Assembly (NCBI RefSeq): GCF_900290235.1
Contig: NZ_OLMK01000043.1
Span: 62,001-126,000, forward strand
DNA: 64,000 nt
Direction: 5' to 3'
Source: Streptomyces sp. MA5143a
GTDB taxonomy: Bacteria > Actinomycetota > Actinomycetes > Streptomycetales > Streptomycetaceae
Position numbers and translations under genes: made by a program. Shown here piece after piece: positions 15,637 to 23,429 of this stretch. The notes below the pieces were generated by a model. It was not told where the DNA came from. It searched no databases and was given only the letters and a program-made list of their open reading frames with translations. Positions within the stretch are counted from its first letter, which is position 1. Every line of letters starts with the position of its first letter.

Positions 15637-16481
15637 TACGACTCCTTGCTCATGCGGTGGATCAGTTGGGCTGAGGACTCGAGGTCGAGGGCCTGAGCTT
15701 TGAGGTACTGGAACGCCAACCTATATCGCTCCAGTTCCTGGGGCTTCTCCATGAAGAGGCCACCGCCGATGAGGTCTACGTACACGACATCGAGGTCGGG
15801 TTTCTGGCCGGCCAGAACGAGGAAGCTGCCAACGGCGGCCGCGTGAGCACCTGTTGTAAACGGGAGCACCTGGATGGTGATGTGGGGGAGCTCCGCCATG
15901 GTCAGCAGGTGGCGAAGTTGAGAGGCCATGACCTCGGGGCCACCGACGGTTCGTCGGATGGCGGCCTCGTCGATGACGCACCAGACGTGCGGCGGGTCTT
16001 TCCGCTGGAGGAGTTCCTGCCGCTTCATGCGGATGTCGACCATGTGCTGCACTTCCCGCTCAGGGCACTGTCTTTCGGAAGACCGGTGGACGGCCTCGGC
16101 GTAGTCGCGGGTCTGGAGGAGGCCCGGGATGAACATGCAGGCGTAGTGGTCCTCCCGTACCACCTCGTCCTCCAACGTGAGCATGAGGTTCATGGAGTCG
16201 GGGATGGGGTCGGCGAGCGATCGCCACCAGCCTTGGATCTTGGCGGCTTTGGCGAGTTCGACAAGGGCCAGCCGTTCCTCTTCCGGCGCGTCGTACTCGC
16301 GGCACAGCGCATCCACGGTGGGCCACTTGACCGAGCCCTCTTTGGTCTCGTAGCGGCTCAAGGTCGCTTTGGAGACGCCGACCCGGGCGCCGGCCTCTTC
16401 GAGAGTGAGCCCCTTGAGCTCTCGGAGACGGCGTAGATCGGCGCCCAACTGGCGCCTGCGGGTGGTGGGGCCTACTGCCAT
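15636..16481 (-). CDS. XRE/DUF5753 (WhiJ-like) transcriptional regulator
   Basis: The 281-residue regulator has an N-terminal XRE helix-turn-helix (about 10-65; LTLEEAGARVGVSKATLSRYE) and a C-terminal DUF5753 domain (about 95-270; MFIPGLLQTRDYAEAV, VIDEAAIRRTVGGPEVMASQL, VLPFTTGAH). This is the regulator of the WhiJ type, which with DUF397 and ATPase partners forms many paralogous loci in Streptomyces linked to development or antibiotic control. It is divergent from the ATPase gene at 16686. The 204-base space between carries a clear inverted repeat that is the likely operator. Confidence 0.92.
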   Translation of the reverse strand: MAVGPTTRRRQLGADLRRLRELKGLTLEEAGARVGVSKATLSRYETKEGSVKWPTVDALCREYDAPEEERLALVELAKAAKIQGWWRSLADPIPDSMNLMLTLEDEVVREDHYACMFIPGLLQTRDYAEAVHRSSERQCPEREVQHMVDIRMKRQELLQRKDPPHVWCVIDEAAIRRTVGGPEVMASQLRHLLTMAELPHITIQVLPFTTGAHAAAVGSFLVLAGQKPDLDVVYVDLIGGGLFMEKPQELERYRLAFQYLKAQALDLESSAQLIHRMSKES

Positions 16482-16595
16482 GCTTCGGGCCTTTCAAGTC
16501 GAACCGTCAGATCCTGGGGCTTCCTCGACTGCGTTCGCAACGTGGTGCGCGCCGGGGGCGTGCGGGCCAGGAGCGTGCTCCTACCGGCTCTAGAT

Positions 16596-16630
16596 GAGAG
16601 TTCCATTTTGAGAGTTCCAATGCAACTCTC
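16596..16630. promoter_or_regulatory. Operator-like repeats for the WhiJ-like regulator
   Basis: GAGAGTT (16610-16616) and AACTCTC (16624-16630) form a perfect inverted repeat with a 7-base centre. The extended word GAGAGTTCCA of the first arm is repeated directly at 16596-16605. The set sits between the divergent XRE and ATPase genes, 56 bases before the ATPase start, and is the most AT-rich spot of the neighbourhood. Confidence 0.6.
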
Positions 16631-16685
16631 TGTGTGCAATCAAGCGCGGATCGCAACAGTAGTTGCGGGGCAGAGGAGTTGGACG

Positions 16686-17342
16686 ATGGACTGCATCGCG
16701 GGCGTGCCGAGGAAACCCTGGAACCTTCCCTTCGTGGCCGAGCCGGAGGGGGTGGCGTCCCTCCGGCGGATCGTGCGCCTTCATCTGGGTCTGTGGGGCC
16801 TCCACGAGGTCATCGACGCTGCCCAGCTCTGTGTCAGCGAGCTCGTCTCCAACGTCATCAACCACGTAGGAGTCGGAACCCCCACCACACTGGCCGTCTC
16901 CATGAACGGCACCTGTCTACGCCTCGAGGTGCACGATCCCGACCCTCGATCCATGCCGACCCTCGTCGAGGCCTCGGACCTCGACATCGAGGGTGAGTCC
17001 GGCAGAGGGATGGCGCTGATCGGCGCCGTCGCTGACCGTTGGGGCGTCCAGCCCCACGCCGATCACAAAGTGACGTGGTGTGAACTCGCGACAGGGCTGA
17101 CCTCAGACAGCGGTCACGCCGGTGGTGTGCCCGTTGCCCGAGCTGAGGCGATCCTCGCGTTGTACGGGACGGCGAGGCTTCCGCAGGCAGCCAGGCCCAG
17201 TGCGCTCACCGGGGCTGTTGCCGAAGAAGCGGTGAGCGCTCTGATCGCCGACCTGTTGCACTGGGTGAGAGCCCATGGACGGGACGCCGGCGACATCCTC
17301 GATCGGGCCCAGAGCCGCTTCGAGGCGGAGGCGTCCGCATAG
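16686..17342 (+). CDS. HATPase_c anti-sigma-factor-like ATP-binding protein
   Basis: The 218-residue protein starts at ATG 16686, seven bases after GAGGAG. Residues about 20-140 are an RsbW/SpoIIAB-like GHKL ATPase: CVSELVSNVINHV is the N-box with Glu and Asn, HDPDPRSMP the G1 region and GRGMALIGAVADRWG the G2 region. The C-terminal 70 residues are helical and not recognised. In whiJ-like loci such ATPases accompany the XRE and DUF397 genes. It may bind a sigma factor or the regulator, which is inference from family. Start choice excludes an upstream frame that would cover the operator. Confidence 0.85.
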   Translation: MDCIAGVPRKPWNLPFVAEPEGVASLRRIVRLHLGLWGLHEVIDAAQLCVSELVSNVINHVGVGTPTTLAVSMNGTCLRLEVHDPDPRSMPTLVEASDLDIEGESGRGMALIGAVADRWGVQPHADHKVTWCELATGLTSDSGHAGGVPVARAEAILALYGTARLPQAARPSALTGAVAEEAVSALIADLLHWVRAHGRDAGDILDRAQSRFEAEASA

Positions 17343-17348
17343 GACGCT

Positions 17349-17361
17349 CCGCCTTCGGCGG
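17349..17361. terminator. Small hairpin between convergent genes
   Basis: CCGCC and GGCGG flank TTC (17349-17361), six bases past the ATPase stop and before the end of the convergent helicase gene. Confidence 0.45.
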
Positions 17362-17428
17362 TAAGTCTGCTGAGCAGGCTCACCGTTTGCCCGGGGCTTG
17401 TAGGCGATCACCGGTGGGCAGCGGGCCG

Positions 17429-20400
17429 CTATCCGCTGGTGATCGCCGAGTACGTCCAGACATCGGCCGGAAGCCTGTGCGTCAGGCGCCAGGTGATCGC
17501 CATCGGCTTGCTGCCGGTGTGCTCCACGTACGTCGCGGGACCGAGGAGCATCCAAGGGTGCGCCTTGCCGATGTCGGTGTCCTTGTATCGACGCATGAAC
17601 AGTAGAACGTGACTACCTTCCTGTGCGTGGCGCTGATACCGCAGTCCTGTGGGGGAGTTCTCGGCGGTGGCGTTCTGGGATTCCCAGTGGAAGAGCGTGG
17701 GACTCAAGGCATAGTCCTTGTAGCGGACCGTGGGGGAGAAGTCCTTTTCGTTCTTATCCAGAGTGATCAGCAAGGTGTCGGTCTTGTTTTCCTCCACCCA
17801 CTGCACGCCTTGCGCGAAGGACCTGGGCATCTGGCCGCCGAAGCGAGCCACCCCAAGCGCAGCCAGTATCTCGGAACGGTTGTAGGCGCTGTGGACCTTC
17901 AGCGGGAGGTTGCTGTGAGGGCCTGAGAGGGGGATCGGGAAATGGTCGTATTGTTCCATGACGTAGGACAGCACTTGCCGTAGCTCGTCGCGGAACACCG
18001 GCTGGGAACGCAGGGATTCAAGCCCCTGCTCGAAGCTGGTAAAGCCGCCTGCGTTGTCCCAAAGATTGAAGAACAGCATGCGGGCATACGCCTGATCATT
18101 CGGCGGCAGTTCCTCGTACGACGGGGCGTCATCGGAAAGGAGGCGGAGATAGGCCCGCGCGCGGTCGTGATCGTCTACGTGTAGGAACGCGTGGACGCGC
18201 TTGAGGAGTGCCGGTTCTCCAGGCGGCGCCGGTTCGGTGATGTCGCCGCTCTTCCGGAGAACGGTGGTCCAGGAGTTGTCACTCTTGTAGAGCTCCTTGA
18301 TTTCACGGCGACTCTCGCGGAGATAGTCCGCGAGGCGGGGAGTGCGGTAATCCTTGACCTCCTTCACCAACGTTTTGACGGTTGCGCCGATCTGGGTGCG
18401 GATGTTGTCGAGCACCAGATCCTTGGACTTACCTTCCAAAATGATCTGACAGCCCGAGGGAAGCTGTGGGAAGTCGTGCTCGATGTGGTCGACCAGCCGG
18501 TTCCGGGACAGGTTCGTCAAGGCTCGGAACTGCTCTTCAAAGCGGAACTCCGCCCGGTGCTGACCGATGAAGTCGAGAACGGTGAGGACGGGTTTCGTCT
18601 CCGTGCGCCGCAGGCCTCGCCCCAACTGCTGGAGGAAGACCGTCGCGCTGCTGGTGGGGCGGAGGAGCAGCAAGGTGTCGACATCGGGGATGTCGAGGCC
18701 CTCGTTGAACAAGTCGACCGAGAAGATCACCTGAAGATTGCCGTCCCGTAGGTCGGCCAGAGCCTGCGCCCGATCCACGGCGCTTGAATCGCTGTCGAGC
18801 GCTACGGCTCGGAAGCCGGCCTGTCGGAAGAAGTCCGCCATGAAGTGCGCATGCAGCTTGGTCACACAGAAGCCAAGAGCCCGCATGGCTCCCGGATTGG
18901 AAACTTTGTCGCGGATCTGCTTGATGACGATGCGGGCGCGGGCATGGTTGCCCGTATAGATGTTCTCGAGGTCGCGATCAGTGTACGAGCCCTTCTGCCA
19001 ACTGAGGTTGGTCAGGTCGGTCCCATCAGGAATCCCGAAGTAGTGGAAGGGGCACAGGAGATCGTTTTCCAAGGCCTCCCACAGCCGCATCTCAGCTGCG
19101 ATACGACCGCCGAAGAACTCGTCTTGCACATTGCGCCCGTCCATCCGCTCAGGCGTCGCGGTGAGGCCCAGGAGCTCCTTCGGCTTGAAGTACTCAATGA
19201 CTCGACGGTACGTGCTTGCCGTAGCGTGATGGAACTCGTCGATCACGATGACATCGAAATGATCGGCAGCGAGTTGCTCAAGCCGCTGGAGGTTGAGCGA
19301 CTGGACGCTGGCGAAGACGTGATTCCACTCGCGCGGATCCTGGCCGCTATAGAGGAGCTCGCCGAACGATGCGTCGTCGAGCACCTCGCGGTACGTACGC
19401 AAGGACTGCTTGAGGATCTCCTTGCGGTGCGCTACGAACAGCAACCTCGGATTCCCGTTTCCTAGAGTCGTTTTCAGGTTTCGGTAGTCCAGGGCTGCCA
19501 TGACCGTCTTGCCGGTCCCGGTTGCTGCCACCAGGAGATTGCGGTTCCGGCCACGGATTTCCCGCTCAACACGTAGGCGTTCCAGCATGTCCTGCTGATG
19601 CGGGAAGGGGCGGACCTCAAGCCCTGACAGGCTGATCTTGAGATCGGTCGTGGAGCCTGACCCGCTGGCCTGAGACAGTGCCCGGTCGAGGCGCTCACCG
19701 TCGACGTCCGGGTCATACAGTTCGAAGGCGCTGTCGTTCCAGTACGCGTCGAAGGTCGCCTCGAACTTGTTGAGCACTGCGGGAGTGGCAACCGATGACA
19801 GGCGTACGTTCCACTCCAGCCCGTCGAGCAGGGCCGCCTTTGAAAGGTTGGAGCTCCCGACGTACGCCGTGTCGAAACCGCTGTTGCGTCGGAACAGCCA
19901 TGCCTTCGCATGCAACCGCGTGGAACGAATCTCGTAGTTGACCTTCACCTCCGCGCCGAAGTCACGGACTAGACGGTCGAGTGCGTGGCGGTCTGTGGCG
20001 CCGATGTAGGTGGTCGTGATGACACGGATCGGGACGCCACGTTCCTTTGCCGCGCGGAGCGGATCTTCGAGTACGCGCAGGCCGTACCACTTCACGAAGG
20101 CGCAGAGCAGATCGATCCGGTCTGCTGTGGCCAGTTCGGCGCGCAACTCACTGCCGAGGCTGGGGTCCTCAGGGGAGTTGGTGATGAGTGCGGTCTCGGA
20201 GAGTGGGGTGAGGGGGCGGATTGCGTAGACGCCGGGGGCCTCTTGCTCGGCCAGCGCCAAGAGCTGGCGAGGGCCGTCGGCGATGAGCTCGACAGCGTCA
20301 CCGGCGTCTTGCTCAGGTGCCTCGGATGCGAGTGCCCCAATGATCTGGTTGGCCAACGCGACGCGCTTGTTGTGTGGCAGCTGGCTGAGCTTGCGCCCTA

Positions 20401-20575
20401 TGGCCTGGCCGATGTGCCGGGCAAGCACATGCGGGGACGATTCCTCACTGACGTCTGCGTCGATCGCCTTCCAACCAGCCGTGCCCCACTGCTCCATCTG
20501 CGCCTGCATGCCCCGCGTGACGAGCTCCTCGTACACACCCGCGACGGGCTGTGACAGATCCCCCGGCTCCAACAC
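17429..20575 (-). CDS. PLD-nuclease / SF2 helicase / DUF3427 protein
   Basis: A 1048-residue cytoplasmic protein typical of defence islands. A helical N-terminus is followed by a phospholipase-D-like nuclease half (about 150-285) with HAKAWLFRR (His222, Lys224) and VGSSN (Ser241, Asn243). A superfamily 2 helicase follows with Walker A AATGTGKT (350-357), the DEAH-variant box DEFHH (446-450), TATP (473-476) and motif VI QLGRGLRR (650-657). The last 300 residues correspond to DUF3427. Such proteins are thought to translocate on and cut invading nucleic acid, though few are studied. The GTG start at 20575 lies six bases after GGGAG. It is divergent from an ScoMcrA-like HNH endonuclease gene 148 bases away, suggesting shared regulation. 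Confidence 0.88.
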   Translation of the reverse strand: MLEPGDLSQPVAGVYEELVTRGMQAQMEQWGTAGWKAIDADVSEESSPHVLARHIGQAIGRKLSQLPHNKRVALANQIIGALASEAPEQDAGDAVELIADGPRQLLALAEQEAPGVYAIRPLTPLSETALITNSPEDPSLGSELRAELATADRIDLLCAFVKWYGLRVLEDPLRAAKERGVPIRVITTTYIGATDRHALDRLVRDFGAEVKVNYEIRSTRLHAKAWLFRRNSGFDTAYVGSSNLSKAALLDGLEWNVRLSSVATPAVLNKFEATFDAYWNDSAFELYDPDVDGERLDRALSQASGSGSTTDLKISLSGLEVRPFPHQQDMLERLRVEREIRGRNRNLLVAATGTGKTVMAALDYRNLKTTLGNGNPRLLFVAHRKEILKQSLRTYREVLDDASFGELLYSGQDPREWNHVFASVQSLNLQRLEQLAADHFDVIVIDEFHHATASTYRRVIEYFKPKELLGLTATPERMDGRNVQDEFFGGRIAAEMRLWEALENDLLCPFHYFGIPDGTDLTNLSWQKGSYTDRDLENIYTGNHARARIVIKQIRDKVSNPGAMRALGFCVTKLHAHFMADFFRQAGFRAVALDSDSSAVDRAQALADLRDGNLQVIFSVDLFNEGLDIPDVDTLLLLRPTSSATVFLQQLGRGLRRTETKPVLTVLDFIGQHRAEFRFEEQFRALTNLSRNRLVDHIEHDFPQLPSGCQIILEGKSKDLVLDNIRTQIGATVKTLVKEVKDYRTPRLADYLRESRREIKELYKSDNSWTTVLRKSGDITEPAPPGEPALLKRVHAFLHVDDHDRARAYLRLLSDDAPSYEELPPNDQAYARMLFFNLWDNAGGFTSFEQGLESLRSQPVFRDELRQVLSYVMEQYDHFPIPLSGPHSNLPLKVHSAYNRSEILAALGVARFGGQMPRSFAQGVQWVEENKTDTLLITLDKNEKDFSPTVRYKDYALSPTLFHWESQNATAENSPTGLRYQRHAQEGSHVLLFMRRYKDTDIGKAHPWMLLGPATYVEHTGSKPMAITWRLTHRLPADVWTYSAITSG

Positions 20576-20723
20576 ACTGGCTCCCTTGATCGCTCAGTTG
20601 GCTGGGTCCAGTTGTAACAGGAGGTCGTGCAAGGCGGAGGTGCGTTGCCGCCGGCCCGTGGCAGTGTCAGTGCCCTCTGGTCAGATAGTCCTACTAATTG
20701 GACTGAGGGGCTGGAGTGGCGCA

Positions 20724-22148
20724 GTGGTCGACGAACGAGACGTGATCAAGCGAATAGGCGGGTTACGGCCGGCCCACCGTCCCACGGGGCAGCACCTTCA
20801 CCGGCCCCTACTGCTGTTATGGGCCGTAGCTCAAGCCGTGCACGGCCGCCCGCGCGAGCAGCCCTGGTCGGTAGTCCGGGAGGCTGTGGCACCGCTGCTC
20901 AAGGCGTTTGCTGGCGCGTCAGGCAGCGGCCAGGACGTGCTGCATCCCTTCTGGGTGCTACAGAAGGACAATTTATGGGAAGTCGCGAGCGCTGCCGAGC
21001 TCGCCGCGACGAGTCAAGGGCGCCTCCCGGAGCTGTCTGCCGTACAAAAAGCGAACCCTCTTGCTGGGCTGCCGAAGCAGGACTACGACCGCCTGTCTGA
21101 GGACATGGAGTTGGCGGCTTGGGTAGTCAGTACCTTGCTCATACGCTTCTTCACTCCTATGCCTCCCTTGCTACTGGAAGGATTGGGGCTCAAGGAACTC
21201 GTGGCAGGGCAAGCCGCCACCGGATTACGCCCAGTCCCTGGAGAGCCCTACCGTTATCGCGTCGCAATCGCCGAGGTCTATGGCGGCAACCGCGTGCTGG
21301 GCATCACTCCGCTCGCGGACGGAATTCTCTCCGTTTACTCGGACGATAAGGGGCCGTATGCGGACCAGCGCCTCCCGGAGATGGACTGGATCGCGTACAC
21401 CGGCGACGGGCTGAGCGGCGACCAGACCTTGAAGGCTGGCAATCGCAACATGGCGGAGTACCAGGAGCAGGAGAAGGCTCTGCGCTATTGGCACAAGCCC
21501 TACAAAGGTCACTGGACCTTCGAGACTTGGGTCGTCATCGTACAGCGCCGCAAACGCTGGGGGCGCGGACAGGACGGTCTACTGCGCCGAGAGTTCGTTT
21601 GGGTCCTTGCGCCTGTGCCCTCGCCCATCCGCGAGACCTGGCCCTCGGAGGTCATCGAAGCCCTCAGCGAGGATGACAAGCAACTGCATGACGACACGGT
21701 CGACGTCATCCCCGTTGAAGTGCACTCAGCGGCGCAGCCGAAGCCGATCAGTCCCCGAGAAAAGTACAAGCAGCTGACGGCAGCCGCGCGCCGCACGGCG
21801 GCTGGCCGAACCCACCAGTCCAAGCTCACTCGAGTGGAGCGCTACCTGCGCTCACCTGCCGCTCGTGAAGCCGTGATACTTCGCAGCGAAGGCCGTTGCG
21901 AAAATCCGTCCTGTTTGGGGCATCCCCTCGAACGCACGGATGCGGGCGCGCCCATTCTCGACGTCGATCACGTCAAAGATCTGGCACGGGGAGGCCCGGA
22001 CGTTCCTGAGGCGATGATCGCTCTGTGCCCGAACTGCCATGCCCTCAAGACCCGTGGCAAAGACCGAGGCGAACTACAGAAGAAGCTGCTGGCCGTGGCC
22101 CGCACTCGACACAGGGGGTTCATGCAAGAAGCCATGAGGTCCGAGTAG
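20724..22148 (+). CDS. ScoMcrA-like SRA-HNH restriction endonuclease
   Basis: A 474-residue endonuclease of the family restricting modified (phosphorothioated or methylated) DNA. Residues about 20-135 resemble the sulphur-binding domain (HRPLLLLWAVAQ with His26-Arg27-Pro28; HPFWVLQKDNLWEV at 75-88). Residues about 165-300 are SRA-like, with the signature YTGDGLSGDQTLKAGN. The C-terminal HNH (380-445) has Cys392/Cys397, the LDVDHV core (Asp415-His416) and CPNCH. GTG 20724 follows GGAG by seven bases. Compared with ScoMcrA as I remember it, the N-terminal head domain is missing and the aromatic Tyr before the Pro-Phe-Trp is His75. The specificity could therefore differ. No dnd modification genes are in the window. 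Confidence 0.85.
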   Translation: MVDERDVIKRIGGLRPAHRPTGQHLHRPLLLLWAVAQAVHGRPREQPWSVVREAVAPLLKAFAGASGSGQDVLHPFWVLQKDNLWEVASAAELAATSQGRLPELSAVQKANPLAGLPKQDYDRLSEDMELAAWVVSTLLIRFFTPMPPLLLEGLGLKELVAGQAATGLRPVPGEPYRYRVAIAEVYGGNRVLGITPLADGILSVYSDDKGPYADQRLPEMDWIAYTGDGLSGDQTLKAGNRNMAEYQEQEKALRYWHKPYKGHWTFETWVVIVQRRKRWGRGQDGLLRREFVWVLAPVPSPIRETWPSEVIEALSEDDKQLHDDTVDVIPVEVHSAAQPKPISPREKYKQLTAAARRTAAGRTHQSKLTRVERYLRSPAAREAVILRSEGRCENPSCLGHPLERTDAGAPILDVDHVKDLARGGPDVPEAMIALCPNCHALKTRGKDRGELQKKLLAVARTRHRGFMQEAMRSE

Positions 22149-22206
22149 GCCTCCCACCTTGCAGCATCAGGCCGTCTTTGGTCTCGCTCTCTATGGAGCT
22201 GCCGTA

Positions 22207-22231
22207 GGGCCGCCCGGAAGGTGGGTGGCCC
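22207..22231 (+). terminator. Terminator after the HNH endonuclease gene
   Basis: GGGCCGCCC (22207-22215) pairs with GGGTGGCCC (22223-22231) with one G-T pair over a 7-base loop, 58 bases past the HNH stop. It also precedes the end of the convergent SEC-C gene and marks the right edge of the island. Confidence 0.6.
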
Positions 22232-22282
22232 ATCGCGGCTGAGGGGAGGTCGGCTGGGTGGTGGGCCGGGGAGCCCGTTAGG

Positions 22283-23299
22283 TCAGTTCGAAGCCCCGTG
22301 GCACTCCTCATACGCCCGCCCCGACCCGCACCAGCACGCGCCGCCCCTCTGCGGTGGCCACTCCACCGCCAGCCCCCGCGCCGCCAGTGTCGTCGCGTAC
22401 TGGGGGAGGAGAGTCGGGTCGTCCGGGGTCGTGCCCTCCGAGGCTGCGAAGGCCTCGTAGGAGGGGACCGTGCCGGTCACGATGCCCAGGTTCGGGGTGC
22501 CCGACGAGGCCAGTTCGCGCAGGGAGGACTCTATGGTCGCCAGGTGGTCCTCGTGCGACGGGTACTCCGCGAGGAGGCCCGGGTACGCCGTCACCAGTTC
22601 CGAGAGTTCCGTGGTCGGCCAGTGGAGCACCGCCACCGGGAACGGGCGGGACAGGGCCTCCCTGTACGTGCCCAACTCCGCGCGCAGGCGGGAGATCTCC
22701 GCCTGGAGTTCCGCCGGGTTGTCCGAGCCGAGGGACCAGACCCGTTTCGGGTCGTGCAGCTCGTCCAGGGAGACCGACGACGAGTGGAGGGTGTCCGCCA
22801 GCGCGTCCCAGTCGTCGTGCGGCGCGCCCAGCATGCGGCGCACCCGGTGGCGGCCGAAGAGGAGGGGGCGGGTCGCGTACGGGGGCTCCGCCACGTCCGT
22901 CAGCAGGAGCAGCGCGGCCGCCGTGAACGTGTCCTGGGCCGCCTCCAGCTCGTCGTGGGCCTCCAGCGCCTCCGCCACGATCACCCAGGGCGCCGGGTCC
23001 CGGGGAGCGGCCGCCCGGATGCCGTCGATGATCGCCCTCGCCTCGGCCTCGTGGCCGTACTCCCAGAGGTTCGACGCCTTCAGGGCCCGTACGAGGTGGG
23101 GGTTCTCCAAGGGGGTGGTGGAGGCGAGCAGGCGGTCGTAGAGGGCGGTCGCCGTGGGGCGGTCGCCGGCGAGTTCGCGGTGGGCGGCGGCCTGGATGAG
23201 GAGGTGTTCCGCGTCCTCCGGGTAGAGGTCCGCGGTCCGCTCCAGGCGGGCCGCCTCGGCGGGGTGGTCGACGTTCTCGGCAGGCGTGTCGGGGCGCAT
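22283..23299 (-). CDS. SEC-C motif protein with helical repeats
   Basis: A 338-residue cytoplasmic protein. The first 150 residues form TPR-like helical hairpins (LIQAAAHRELAGDRPTATAL; ASNLWEYGHEAEARAII; IVAEALEAHDELEAAQDTF). The C-terminus ends in the zinc-binding SEC-C motif CWCGSGRAYEECHG, which in SecA contacts SecB or ribosomes and elsewhere appears in many stand-alone proteins of unclear role. ATG 23299 is chosen; a GTG nine bases upstream (23308) would add three residues, and neither has a strong ribosome-binding site. It lies outside the defence island on composition. The function is unknown. Confidence 0.8.
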   Translation of the reverse strand: MRPDTPAENVDHPAEAARLERTADLYPEDAEHLLIQAAAHRELAGDRPTATALYDRLLASTTPLENPHLVRALKASNLWEYGHEAEARAIIDGIRAAAPRDPAPWVIVAEALEAHDELEAAQDTFTAAALLLLTDVAEPPYATRPLLFGRHRVRRMLGAPHDDWDALADTLHSSSVSLDELHDPKRVWSLGSDNPAELQAEISRLRAELGTYREALSRPFPVAVLHWPTTELSELVTAYPGLLAEYPSHEDHLATIESSLRELASSGTPNLGIVTGTVPSYEAFAASEGTTPDDPTLLPQYATTLAARGLAVEWPPQRGGACWCGSGRAYEECHGASN

Positions 23300-23429
23300 G
23301 GACGACACCGTACTGCCCAGGGAAGGCCCACGGGGTGGTGGTGCGCGGTGCTTCCGGCCGTTGTGGGTGGGGTGCGGGCCGGGGCGCGACGTTCACGGGT
23401 CGCGCTCCGGCTCGCACCACCCCGCTCCG

